From the NCBI RefSeq assembly GCF_001545155.1, contig NZ_CP014226.1, positions 1,970,776-2,034,775 on the forward strand: 64,000 bases of DNA. Reading direction: 5' to 3'. The translations under genes and the position numbers were made by a program. The notes below the pieces were generated by a model. The model had not been told where the DNA came from, did not search any database, and was given only the letters and a program-made list of their open reading frames with translations. Positions 27,877 through 37,900 of the stretch are shown here, piece by piece. Each line of letters opens with the position of its first letter. Within the stretch, counting starts at the first letter, position 1. The DNA comes from Halomonas chromatireducens. GTDB taxonomy: Bacteria > Pseudomonadota > Gammaproteobacteria > Pseudomonadales > Halomonadaceae.

Positions 27877-28893
27877 ATGAAGCGCATCGTCGTCTGCGCC
27901 GATGGTACCTGGCAATGCCCCGAGAGCGATAACCCCACACACGTGCTGCGACTGGCACGCGGCGTAGCCCCTGGCTGCCAGGCCGGCACCAAACAGATCA
28001 TCTACTACGATCAGGGCGTGGGCACCGAAGGCGACCGCATTCGCGGCGGCGCCACCGGCGCCGGTATCGACAAGAACATCATGGATTGCTATCGCTTCAT
28101 CATTCACAACTATGAACTTGGCGATCAGCTCTTCCTGTTCGGCTTCAGCCGCGGCGCCTACACCGTTCGCTCCCTGGCGGGGCTGATTCGCAACTGCGGT
28201 GTACTCCGGCGCGAGTGCGCCGAGAGAGTCAACGAGGCCTACGAGATCTATCGGCAGCGCCCCAAGAGCTCCGCGCCCGGCGAGCGCAAGGCCACGGACT
28301 TTCGCCGCAAGCATGCTGTAGCGGACAAGACCGAGATCGAATTCATCGGCGTGTGGGACACCGTCGGCTCGCTGGGCATACCCGCCCCGTTCCTCGGCAC
28401 CTTGGGCACCTCCCGCTACCTGTTCCACGACACCGCACCCAGCAGCATCATTCGCCACGCCCGCCACGCCGTTTCCATCGACAAAAACCGCCAGGACTTC
28501 GAGCCCACCCTATGGACACCCAAGTCCGGCATCGACATGAAGCAGGTGTGGTTTGCCGGCGTGCATACCGATATCGGCGGCGGATACGCAAAACGGGAAC
28601 TGGGCGACTTCGCCGGGCAGTGGATGACCAGTGAGGCCGAAAGCTGTGGGCTAGCCCTCGAAGCGCACTTTCACAGCGCCCTCAACCCACGCCATACCGG
28701 CATTCAGCACAACGAGTACAAAGGTTTCTACCGCGTTATGCGCCGCTCGCACCAACGCACCGTGGAACGCTGCGTACATCAAAGCGTGCGCCAGCGCTGG
28801 GACGACCCGCACTTCACCTACAAGAGCCCAGCATTGCAGCAACTACTCGATTCGGTGGATGGGGATTGGAGCAAGGTAGAGTTGGTGGGTTGA
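27877..28893 (+). CDS. DUF2235 alpha/beta hydrolase (Tle1-like phospholipase fold)
   Basis: A 338-residue stand-alone DUF2235 domain. It starts 'MKRIVVCADGTWQ' and has the nucleophile elbow 'GFSRGA' (Ser91), the acidic 'IGVWDTVGSLG' and a His in 'HTDIGGGY', which together suggest a Ser-Asp-His triad. The family includes the Tle1 phospholipase effectors of type VI secretion. Here there is no VgrG, PAAR or immunity-like gene nearby and no signal peptide. An AGGGAGG ribosome site is present. It could be a cytoplasmic lipase/esterase; the substrate is unknown. Confidence 0.85.
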   Translation: MKRIVVCADGTWQCPESDNPTHVLRLARGVAPGCQAGTKQIIYYDQGVGTEGDRIRGGATGAGIDKNIMDCYRFIIHNYELGDQLFLFGFSRGAYTVRSLAGLIRNCGVLRRECAERVNEAYEIYRQRPKSSAPGERKATDFRRKHAVADKTEIEFIGVWDTVGSLGIPAPFLGTLGTSRYLFHDTAPSSIIRHARHAVSIDKNRQDFEPTLWTPKSGIDMKQVWFAGVHTDIGGGYAKRELGDFAGQWMTSEAESCGLALEAHFHSALNPRHTGIQHNEYKGFYRVMRRSHQRTVERCVHQSVRQRWDDPHFTYKSPALQQLLDSVDGDWSKVELVG

Positions 28894-28958
28894 GGGTTGG
28901 TTGGATAAACAGCATGGCCATGCGAACAGCAAGGCGCAGGCGTGCATCGAATAACAGC

Positions 28959-29339
28959 TCACCACCCACCCTGTCGGATCGCCAAGCAGCCGACCACGTC
29001 GGGATTGTAGAGATAGAGCCAGGCGGGACCGAAGACGGTGGCGTGTATGGCCCGACGGTAGAGCCCGGCTTGCGGCTGGCGCGGGCGAAAATCCTCTAGC
29101 CTGTCCAGTTCGGCAAGCAGAGTGGCATCGACACGAAATACCTCCACCTCTACCCCACGGGAGGTTTCGGGCTTGGCGCCGGGAAAGGGTCCGAGATCGT
29201 AGAGGGTAGCGCTGGTCAGCCGGTCGCTGCCGAGGAAGTCGGCTCCCTCCAGCCAGTGATGATTGCGCAGCCCGCGTTTCAGGGTGCCGTACACGGCCAC
29301 CAGCGGCGTGCGGGTAACGGAGAGCACGGGCGTGTGCAT
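28959..29339 (-). CDS. Gamma-glutamylcyclotransferase-like (GGCT/AIG2) protein
   Basis: A 126-residue GGCT-fold protein with the substrate-binding 'VAVYGTLKRGLRNHHWL' loop and the acidic residue in 'LAELDRLEDF', the usual catalytic Glu position. Family members cyclise gamma-glutamyl-amines or dipeptides, and many are uncharacterised. It is divergent from the nitrilase-fold gene, with 138 bases between. A second, membrane-anchored GGCT-like gene occurs at 60.3 kb. Confidence 0.85.
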   Translation of the reverse strand: MHTPVLSVTRTPLVAVYGTLKRGLRNHHWLEGADFLGSDRLTSATLYDLGPFPGAKPETSRGVEVEVFRVDATLLAELDRLEDFRPRQPQAGLYRRAIHATVFGPAWLYLYNPDVVGCLAIRQGGW

Positions 29340-29477
29340 GGTGGGCTTCCTCCTTGACGCGTCAGTGCCTGAATGAAGTCTAGCTCAGCGCCTAGTTCCG
29401 TCATGATGCCAACCGTCACTCTCCCAACGAAAAATGTCGTACGCTTACTGGAAAGCCAGGCGAGTGGGAGCGGGCCG

Positions 29478-30221
29478 ATGAAGCTGTGTGCCGTGCAGTA
29501 TGCCTCGACAACGGGCGATATCGAAGGGAACGTGGCACGCCACACCGAGTTCGTCGAGCTGGCGGCATCGCACGACACCGAGCTGATCTTCTTTCCCGAG
29601 CTCTCGCTGACCGGCTACGAGCCCGCGCTGGCCAAGGGCTTGGCCACACACGAAGAGGACCCGATCCTGGACGTATTCCAGCGCCTGAGCGATACCCATG
29701 GAATCGTGATCGGCGTGGGGCTGCCGCTGGTCTCCTCGACGAAGCCACGGATCGGCATGGTGGTGTTTCAGCCCCACACGGGGCGCCACGCCTATGCCAA
29801 GCAGCGGCTGCACGAGGATGAGCTGCCCTACTTCTCGGCCGGCGAGAAGCCGCTGTTGATCGAGACCCGCGAACACCGCCTGGCCCTGGCGGTCTGCTAC
29901 GAATCGCTGCAGCCCGATCATGTCGCCACGGCGGCAAGCCTGGGTGCGGACGTCTACCTGGCCAGCGTGGCCAAGTTGGCGCCGGGAATGGACGAGGCCC
30001 ATGCCTGTTACGCCGCCTTCGCCCGCGAGCGCACCATGACGATCCTGATGGCCAACTGCGTAGGGCCTTGCGACGGAGAAACAGGCGGAGGCCGCTCAGC
30101 GGCCTGGATCGACCGCGGCAAGCGAACCGCCAGCCTGGATGATGAGCAGGAAGCCATGCTGATCCTCGACACGACCACGCTGACAGCCCGGGTATTGACC
30201 CTGGCGGCGCGAATGGCCTAG
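29478..30221 (+). CDS. Carbon-nitrogen hydrolase (nitrilase fold)
   Basis: A 247-residue nitrilase-superfamily amidohydrolase with the full Glu-Lys-Cys triad: Glu41 in 'FFPELSLTGYEP', Lys108 in 'AYAKQRLHEDE' and Cys140 in 'LAVCYESLQPDH'. The ATG at 29478 has GGGAG 7 bases upstream; the frame extends further back without coding character. Its stop abuts the convergent GST stop with no gap. The exact substrate cannot be read from the sequence. Confidence 0.87.
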   Translation: MKLCAVQYASTTGDIEGNVARHTEFVELAASHDTELIFFPELSLTGYEPALAKGLATHEEDPILDVFQRLSDTHGIVIGVGLPLVSSTKPRIGMVVFQPHTGRHAYAKQRLHEDELPYFSAGEKPLLIETREHRLALAVCYESLQPDHVATAASLGADVYLASVAKLAPGMDEAHACYAAFARERTMTILMANCVGPCDGETGGGRSAAWIDRGKRTASLDDEQEAMLILDTTTLTARVLTLAARMA

Positions 30222-30887
30222 CTAGCCCTCCTCCATTGATGCCTTGGGAGAAACGCCCTGGGCCAAGGCCGCCTCTCGCTCGGCAGACTTGGCTCGCGCA
30301 AAGGCCTCGCGCGCTTGCAGTCGCTGCCAGTAATCCGCCACGGCGGGCTTGAAACGCTCGTCCAGACCGATGTGGCTGGCCAGCAGTAATGCATAGCCCA
30401 CAGACACGTCAGCCGCGGTGAAACGCCCGGCGCAGATGAAGGCGTCACGCTTCAGGCGCGGTTCCAGGGTGCGCAGGCGGGAGAGGAACCAGCGCGAGTA
30501 GTCTTCCACCACTTGGGGTGACTGGCGCTGCTCAGGCTCGAAGCGACCGTAGCGTAGCACCAGGGTCTGGGGAAAGGTCAGCGTCGCCTCGCCGAAATGC
30601 AGGAAGTTGAGGTAGTCGCCATAGGCGGGATCGTCCTGCCCCACCGCCAGGCCCGCTTCGGGATAGCGTCCCGCAAGGTACTGGCAGATGGCCGCCGACT
30701 CGGTCATGGCTACCTCTCCATCGAACAGCGCCGGTACTGTACCCAGCGGGTTGATCTTGAGAAAGGATTCGTCGCGAACCCGGGGTGGAAAAGCATGCAT
30801 CACCAGTTCGTAGGGAGTTCCGAGCTCCTCGAGCAGCCACAGAGGGCGAAACGAGCGGGCGCTGACGCAGTGATGCAGGGTGATCAT
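30222..30887 (-). CDS. Glutathione S-transferase
   Basis: A 221-residue cytosolic GST. The thioredoxin-fold N-domain has 'CVSARSFRPLWLLEELGTPYEL', the cis-Pro in 'GTVPALFDGEVAMTESAAICQYLA', and an all-helical C-domain with 'DAFICAGRFTAADVSVGYALLLA', the N-capping box region. It is convergent and abutting with the nitrilase-fold gene and divergent from the transporter. No substrate is assigned. Confidence 0.9.
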   Translation of the reverse strand: MITLHHCVSARSFRPLWLLEELGTPYELVMHAFPPRVRDESFLKINPLGTVPALFDGEVAMTESAAICQYLAGRYPEAGLAVGQDDPAYGDYLNFLHFGEATLTFPQTLVLRYGRFEPEQRQSPQVVEDYSRWFLSRLRTLEPRLKRDAFICAGRFTAADVSVGYALLLASHIGLDERFKPAVADYWQRLQAREAFARAKSAEREAALAQGVSPKASMEEG

Positions 30888-30980
30888 GGCTGAGCTCCGG
30901 TTTTTCCTTGGTCACGTTGTCTTTACAGGCATGAAGCAACTGCGCAATGCTGAGTCGCCACTGCCAGGGAGCCCATCAGA

Positions 30981-31943
30981 TTGACACGCCAGTCGCTCGA
31001 AAAGTATCAAGTGCTGGTCTACCTGACGGCCATCGCCATGGGCCTGGCCCTGGGCACGGTTCTCCCGGGACATGTTGGCATGCTGGAAGCGCTGCTGTGG
31101 CCGCTGTTGGGTGTACTGCTCTACGTCACCTTCACCCAGGTACCGCTGACGCAGCTGCGCGCCGCATGGCGTGAAACACGCTTTCTTGCCGCAGCGGTGG
31201 TCGGCAATTTCGTTCTTCTGCCCCTCGTCGCCTGGGGGCTGGCGAGCCTGTTCGCCGCCGAGCCCGCGGTGCGTCTGGGCATGCTGCTGGTACTGCTGGT
31301 CCCATGCACGGACTGGTTCATCACCTTTTCCCACCTGGGCGGCGGCCGGGCACAGTATGCCATCGCCTTCTCGCCGATCAGCCTGCTGCTGCAGCTTGCG
31401 CTGTTACCCTTCTACCTATGGCTGTTCCTCGATCAGAGCCTGCTGGTCGCCGTGGTACAACGCGAGCTGCTGATGGCCTTTGCGGGGCTGATTCTGCTGC
31501 CTTTGCTGCTGGCATTCGCCACCCAGAAATGGACGCAGCACCACCGCGCCCGGACACGGCACATCGAGCGGCTAGCCTGGCTTCCGGTGCCCCTGCTGGC
31601 CCTGGTGGTATTCAGCATTGCTACCTCTCAGGTGAGCGTAGTTGCAGGCTCCTTGTCACTGCTTGGCGGCTTACTGCTGGCCTTTGTCGGTTTTCTGATC
31701 ACCGCTGCACTGCTGGCTCGACTGTTGGCGCGAGTATTCGAACTCCCCAATGCCCAAGGGCGAGTGCTTGCCTTCAGCCTGGGGACGCGCAACTCCTTCG
31801 TCGTGCTGCCTCTGGCACTTTCCCTACCCGCCTCCTATGAGCTGGCGGTGGTGGCCGTCGTGTTCCAGTCACTGGTCGAGCTGATCGGTATGGCGTTCTT
31901 CCTGTGGTGGGTGCCACGCCGCCTCTTCCCCTCCGTAGGATAA
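30981..31943 (+). CDS. ACR3/BASS-type membrane carrier, arsenite efflux-like
   Basis: A 320-residue membrane protein with about ten hydrophobic segments in the bile-acid/arsenite transporter (BART) fold. 'VLLVPCTDWFITFSHLGGG' with a Cys in the fourth helix resembles the ACR3 arsenite pump, where that Cys is essential. However, no arsR or arsC is adjacent, so the substrate is uncertain. The most upstream start is a TTG at 30981, with GGGA ten bases earlier. It is divergent from the GST gene. Confidence 0.78.
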   Translation: MTRQSLEKYQVLVYLTAIAMGLALGTVLPGHVGMLEALLWPLLGVLLYVTFTQVPLTQLRAAWRETRFLAAAVVGNFVLLPLVAWGLASLFAAEPAVRLGMLLVLLVPCTDWFITFSHLGGGRAQYAIAFSPISLLLQLALLPFYLWLFLDQSLLVAVVQRELLMAFAGLILLPLLLAFATQKWTQHHRARTRHIERLAWLPVPLLALVVFSIATSQVSVVAGSLSLLGGLLLAFVGFLITAALLARLLARVFELPNAQGRVLAFSLGTRNSFVVLPLALSLPASYELAVVAVVFQSLVELIGMAFFLWWVPRRLFPSVG

Positions 31944-32061
31944 AAACCATACGCCGTCGCGGTGGGCCAGGGCAGCCCGGGCACTATACTCGTTACCCGA
32001 TCTTGGCGTTAAAGACGCTGGAGTGCCGGGTCCTGATGAAATAACGCACGAAGGTTAGACC

Positions 32062-33009
32062 ATGCGCCTACCCCTGCTGGCCGGCTGGCTTCTCATGATA
32101 CTGCCCATCGAGGCAGCGCTGGCCGACCCCGTGGAGCAAGCCGAAGAAGCCGTACGCAAGGCCGAGGTACTGGAACAGGTCGTGGCTCCCGATGTAGAGG
32201 TGAACGAGCCAGTCGAATCGATCAGTGAGCAGGAAGCGCAACTGGTGGATCCGGAGGGCAGCGACCTGCTGGAGGAGCCGCTGACCTGCCTAGCACGCTC
32301 CATCTACTGGGAGGCCAAGGGCGTGCCGGGTCGCGATATGGAATCGGTGGCCAATGTGGTGATGAACCGGCTCGCCGGCGAGGCCTTCCCCAACACCATC
32401 TGCGACGTGGTGAAACAGGGCTCCGAGCAGCCCCCCTGCCAGTTTTCCTGGTGGTGTGACGGCCGACCCGATGAAGTGGTGGAGGACGACGCCTACGAAG
32501 TGGCCAAGGAAGTGGCGCGCCTGGCTCTCAATCAGGAGCTACCCGACCACACGGACGGAGCGCTCTATTTCCATGACCGCACGGTACAACCACATTGGGC
32601 CAACGAGTTCCTGCTGACCGCCGACTCCGCCCAGCGTACCGACGCGCAGCTCGCGGAATGGCAGGCGCGTTTCGATGAGCTGGGCGACCTCCAGCAGAAT
32701 ATGAATGCCGCACTGACGGAAGAGCTTGCTGAACGAGATGGCCAGCTCCAAGCTCAGATAGAGCAGGAACTGGCCGCACTGAATGAGCACACCCAGAGCC
32801 AGGAAGCAGAGCTGATCAGTCAGCTCGAGAGCGTGAACGAACGTCTCGATGCCTTGCACGAGGAGCTGGATGACCTTGGGTCAGGCCAGCAGGAACAGCA
32901 GGAAACGGTTAGCGGACTGCAAAACAGACTCACCGCCATGGAAGCCGAATTGATCGAGTTGCGTCAGACCCAGCTCGCACTCAGTGCCGGGCTAGAAGCC
33001 CTGCAGTAA
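32062..33009 (+). CDS. SleB-type cell-wall hydrolase domain fused to a C-terminal coiled coil
   Basis: The product is 315 residues with a signal peptide (1-21) and an acidic linker. The SleB/Hydrolase_2 domain (~75-190) has 'LARSIYWEAKGVPGRDMESVANVVMNR', 'CDVVKQ', 'CQFSWWCDG' and 'ALYFHDRTVQPHW'. The usual end of this domain (an Ile-Gly-x-His-x-Phe-Tyr motif) is missing. Instead, from residue ~190 there is about 125 residues of Glu/Gln-rich heptad sequence to the stop. This is either an unusual fusion or another in-frame join. tamA follows after 58 bases. Confidence 0.75.
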   Translation: MRLPLLAGWLLMILPIEAALADPVEQAEEAVRKAEVLEQVVAPDVEVNEPVESISEQEAQLVDPEGSDLLEEPLTCLARSIYWEAKGVPGRDMESVANVVMNRLAGEAFPNTICDVVKQGSEQPPCQFSWWCDGRPDEVVEDDAYEVAKEVARLALNQELPDHTDGALYFHDRTVQPHWANEFLLTADSAQRTDAQLAEWQARFDELGDLQQNMNAALTEELAERDGQLQAQIEQELAALNEHTQSQEAELISQLESVNERLDALHEELDDLGSGQQEQQETVSGLQNRLTAMEAELIELRQTQLALSAGLEALQ

Positions 33010-33067
33010 TGCCTCAGGTGGGCCTCCAGTCGCGGGGTGGGCTGGAGCCAGTCGGGAAACCGTTGAT

Positions 33068-34954
33068 ATGGGAAAGCGCGTAGCAGCATACCTGGGGGCG
33101 TTCGTACTATGCCTTGGCATCAGCCAGGATGCACAGGCCCTCGATGCCCGTATCGACGGGCTGGACGGCGATGTCGCCGATAATGTTCGTCACTACTTGA
33201 GCAGCCTCGATGCCGCTCAGTACGGACGAGTGCGACTGGAAGGCGAAGTCCTGCGTCGCACTCGGGAAGCCATGCGGGTCTATGGTTATTATGAGCCTCA
33301 GGTCCACCAGCGACTCGAGGCACGTGACCCGCCTCGTCATGTCGAGCTGGTGATCGAACCGGGCCCCCAGGTCATCATTGAGGTATTGGATATTCGCCTG
33401 GATGGCGATGCCCGACGCGACGATCCTTTTCGCGATACGGTCGAGGCCTTCCCGCTGGAGGTCGGAGACCCGCTATTGCATGCCCCCTGGGACCGGATGC
33501 GCAATCGCCTTGCCAACCTGTCCCTGGAGCGCGGCTACTTCGACTGGCGCTTCACTGACAGGCGCATGGAAGTCCGGCCCTTCGACGAGAGCGCACGTCT
33601 CTACCTGGCGCTCGACAGCGGCCCTCGCTACGCCTTTGGTGACGTGACCATACGGGGAAGTCATATCCTCGAAGAGCGAATTCGCCAGATGACTCCCTTC
33701 ACTCCGGGAGAGCCCTATCTCGCCGGCGATGTAGCACTCTATGCCCAGCGCCTGGGTCAGGCAGGCTGGTTTAGCTCAGTCAGCGTACGCCCTCGGCTGG
33801 ACAGCCGCCGTCAGTTGGCCCTTTCACCACCTGAACTGGGTTGGTGGAACGAGGTGGGCACCGAGGGTGAAGCGACACTGCCCAGCGCTCCGGCAGCCCC
33901 CTCGCCGCAGCCTGCCGATGGACCACGGCTGTCCGCCGAGGCACTCGCCGCCGTGACCACGCTGCATCGACCCGAACGCCCCGTCATGCCGATCGATGTC
34001 GTCCTGGCACCGGCAGACCGGCACCAGTTCGAGGTCGCTGTGGGCTACGCCACTGACGTAGGACCCCGGCTGGGTTTTGGCTGGGAACAGCCCTGGATCA
34101 ACCGCTACGGCCATAGCCTCGACCACGACCTATTTATCTCTCAGCCTGAGCAGCGCCTGACCGGTACCTACCTGTTACCCCTGGACGATCCGCTGCGCGA
34201 CCAGTTCCGCCTGCAGTACGGCCTGCGTCATCGGGACATGGACGATACCCGAACCCTCGAGAACACGATCGAACTGGCACGGCGCTGGGAGTTCGACAAC
34301 CGCTGGGTACAGACAGCCTACCTCCGCGCCACCTACGAGGACTTCACCCAGGGCGGGGAAGCCGACAGCGTCCTTATCTACTACCCCGGGGTGAGCTGGT
34401 CACGGACACGGACTCGCGACCCTCGGTTTCCCAGCTGGGGCGACCGCCAGAGAATTGCCTTCGAATACTCCGACAGCATGTGGGGCTCGGATGCCGATTT
34501 TCTGCGCATGACGGGCGATACCGAATGGATTCGCATGCTGGGCAGCAATCTGCGTTTCGTGAACCGCCTGGGCCTGGGTGCCATCGAAACCAGTGATTTT
34601 TCCAAGGTACCCCCATCACTGCGCTTCTTCACTGGCGGCGACCGCACGGTACGTGGCTATGGGTATGAAACACTGGCTCCCCGAAACGAGGAGGGCCGGC
34701 TGCGCGGCGGCCAACAGCTGTTGACTGCCAGTACCGAGGTTCAGCAACGCATCACCGGTAACTGGTGGGGCGCCGCCTTCATCGATACCGGTGACGCCTT
34801 CGATGACTGGGGACCTGACTCACTCAACACCGGGGCCGGCCTCGGGGTTCGCTGGATTTCACCCGTCGGCCCGGTACGCTTCGATGTCGCCCACCCCTTT
34901 GACGACGAGGAGAATGCGTGGCGCCTTCATTTCGCCATCGGCCCGGAATTCTGA
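33068..34954 (+). CDS. tamA: Translocation and assembly module outer-membrane protein TamA
   Basis: TamA is the Omp85-family outer-membrane half of the TamAB module. The 628-residue product has a signal peptide (1-24), three POTRA domains (~25-245) and a 16-strand barrel, with family signatures in the final third ('FFTGGDRTVRGYGYETLAPR', 'VRFDVAHPF'). An insertion of about 55 residues, Pro/Ala-rich and hydrophilic (~248-303), sits before the barrel. The 3' end overlaps tamB by 37 bases. Confidence 0.95.
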   Translation: MGKRVAAYLGAFVLCLGISQDAQALDARIDGLDGDVADNVRHYLSSLDAAQYGRVRLEGEVLRRTREAMRVYGYYEPQVHQRLEARDPPRHVELVIEPGPQVIIEVLDIRLDGDARRDDPFRDTVEAFPLEVGDPLLHAPWDRMRNRLANLSLERGYFDWRFTDRRMEVRPFDESARLYLALDSGPRYAFGDVTIRGSHILEERIRQMTPFTPGEPYLAGDVALYAQRLGQAGWFSSVSVRPRLDSRRQLALSPPELGWWNEVGTEGEATLPSAPAAPSPQPADGPRLSAEALAAVTTLHRPERPVMPIDVVLAPADRHQFEVAVGYATDVGPRLGFGWEQPWINRYGHSLDHDLFISQPEQRLTGTYLLPLDDPLRDQFRLQYGLRHRDMDDTRTLENTIELARRWEFDNRWVQTAYLRATYEDFTQGGEADSVLIYYPGVSWSRTRTRDPRFPSWGDRQRIAFEYSDSMWGSDADFLRMTGDTEWIRMLGSNLRFVNRLGLGAIETSDFSKVPPSLRFFTGGDRTVRGYGYETLAPRNEEGRLRGGQQLLTASTEVQQRITGNWWGAAFIDTGDAFDDWGPDSLNTGAGLGVRWISPVGPVRFDVAHPFDDEENAWRLHFAIGPEF

Positions 34955-37900
34955 GGACTCGCCTGCTGCTCTGGTCTCTTTTACGCCTGTTTATCCTACT
35001 GCCGCTCTGGCTGCTGGGCTTGGTCCTCCTTGCGCTGGGCCTGGCGCTGTCCCCATGGGGGGCAGGCCTGCTGCTGGAGCAGGGGGCCGAACGGGGTTTC
35101 TACCAGTTGGAGGATGCTGAAGGCGCTCCCCTCGACCGGCTGGTCCTGCACGGGCTGGAACTGGAGGCCGGACCGGCGAGGGTGTCGCTACGGCGCCTTG
35201 ATCTGGCCTGGGCCGATGACTGCCTGCTTCGTGGCAAACTCTGTATTGAACACCTGGCCGTCGAGGGCGCGCGAATTCATCTCAAAGCCGGTGGACCAGC
35301 CGCTGAACGTGAGGCGGAGAGGGAGCCTGCAGGAGACATTCGTTTGCCATTTCCGGTGGAGATACGTGCGCTATCCCTGATCGACGTGGAGCTGGAGCTG
35401 GCGGACGGTACGCGTGTTGTTTTCGATGACTTCAGTTCGGCTGCCAGGGCCAGCGCCTCTGAGTTAGAACTGCTGAGCACCCGGCTGGAGGGGCTGCGCG
35501 TTTCACTTCCCGCGTCGCCGGGGACCGAGCTGGCTCCAGCCATTACCGAAGAGGGCAGACAGCGCCTATCGGCTCCAGCCATCGATGCCGCTATCGAACT
35601 GGCAGACACACCGCCGAGAACGTTGGAGGCCGGGGAGGAGGACACCGGAGCCACCAGGCAGCCGATTCACCTACCCCTGTCTGTCACGGCCCCCGACCTT
35701 CAGGTTGTCGATACGGCCGTGGAACTGGGAGATGGCACGCGAATCGAGCTTGATACGTTCACGTCCGGCATCGAGGCTGCCGAGTCACACCTGGACCTGT
35801 TGCCGACTCGGCTTGCCGGCCTGCGCATTCGCCTCCCACTCTCGCCGGGGGCTCAGCTGGCCCTGGAAGAAAACGACACCGACGCCCAGCGCCTGTCCGC
35901 CGAAACCATCGATGCCACGCTTGCCCTGGCATCACCATTGCCGGCCGCTGTCGTTGCCGAGGTCGACGCGATTTTGGCACTGACCCAGCGTGAGCGCATC
36001 GGACTTCCGGAAATTCATCTCCCGCTGTCGGTTTCAATGCCCCACCTCCGGCTCGAGGAGGTCGAGTTCACCGGCCCTGTCGACTACGCGATCCGACATC
36101 TGACGCTCGGTCTCGAAGCCAGTGGGCAGGAGGTCGAAGTGACCTCGCTGGATCTCGCCACCCTGGATGCCGACGCCCACCTTTCCGCCAGGGTAACCCT
36201 GCGGGGCGACTATCCTCTCACAGCCCGACTACGGACCACCCTGTGGCTACCGGAAATCATGCCTGAGCTCGCCGGCCAGCGCCTCGAGCTACTGTTGAGC
36301 GGCAGTCTTGGCGACTTGGAGGCCGAGCTGGCTGCCACAGGCCCTGTCAAAGCTGAGCTGAGGGCTCGATTCGACGCACTGGAGCCGACCCTGCCCTTTA
36401 CCGCTTCGCTGGAGAGCGACCTGATTCAGTGGCCACTGCCGATGCGCCTGGCCACTGAGGTGCCTGAGGACGAGGAAGACGTGTTGGTCGACCCCTTTCT
36501 GATCGAGGATCTGTCTCTACGACTGTCGGGCAGCCTGCTCGATTACAGCGCCGCCCTTTCCATGCAGGTGGAAGGGCCCGAGATACCGCGTACCCGTGTC
36601 GCCCTCTCAGGCAGCGGTGATTTCGAACACTTTTCCTGGCTGCCCCTGTCATTGACTCTGGGGGATGCCTCGCTGATCACCAGGGGCCGGGTCGACTGGA
36701 CTGATGGCGTCGACGTCGGCGCTGTCATCCGCCTCGATAACATCGATCCCGGCACCTTTACTGACGCCACCGATGGCCGCCTGAGCGGCGATATCGAAGT
36801 GGCGTTTGCCCAGGGGCTCCATGGCTGGCAGCTGGACGTGCCTCGGCTCGATATCAGTGGCGAACTACAGTCGCTGCCGATGTCGCTTCAGGCGCGCCTC
36901 AGCGGTGACAGCGAAATGCGCTGGGAGATTGATCGCTTCGAATTTCGCCAGGCCGACAATCGTCTCTCCGCCAGCGGCGCGGTAACAGAGCAGAGCATGA
37001 GCCTTGACGGCGAGATCGACCTGCCCAACCTCTCCAACCTGCACGACGATCTTACCGGCAGCCTGGCCGGGCAATTCACCACATCGGGAAGTCTCGAGGC
37101 GCCACAGATCGACATCGAGCTCCTTGGCGATAGCCTGGCGTTTTCCGACAATCGCCTGGAAAGCCTGGGGCTGTCGGGCAGCGTCAGGGGACTGGACGAC
37201 CCCGCGCTCGACCTGAGGCTGGATATCGAGAACCTCAATGCCGGCGGACAGCGCTTCAGCGAGATCTCTCTCCTTCTCGACGGCCATCTGTCGGACCATG
37301 CACTAACGCTGGACGCCATTGCCGGGCGCGGCATGCCGCTGTCACAGGCCTCAATGGTGCTTGAGGGAGGGCTCTCCCAGGACCGCCAGCGCTACACTGG
37401 CAGCATCCATCCGCTGGAGGTATCAGCCGAGTACGGCGATATCCGCCTGGACGAACCACTGAGCTTCAGCGCCGATCTCGAAACCGGCAGTGCGCGCGTG
37501 CAGCCGTTCTGCCTGAGCCGCGAGCAGGGCGGCAGCATCTGTCTCGACGAGACGCTGCAAGCCAGTGCGGAGAGCGGTGATGCCTCTCTCTCGGTTCGCG
37601 GGCTGCCCATGGAGCTGCTGGATGAGTGGCTGCCCGAAGAGTGGCGTGCGACGGGCCAGACCGACATGAACCTTCAGGCCCAGTGGCGCAGGGGAGGCGC
37701 TCAGTGGCGCCTGCAGAGTGATCTGGAAAGCGACCTTTCTCTCCACGGAATGGATATCTACGGCCAACCCTGGTCGCTGCCGGCCACGCAATTGAGGGTG
37801 AATGTGGATGCCAGCCAGCAGAGGGTCGATCTGGAACTTGACCTGAGCCTGGCCGATGCCGGCCGCGTTCAACTGCGCGTGGGGCAGGACGATCCGGCCG

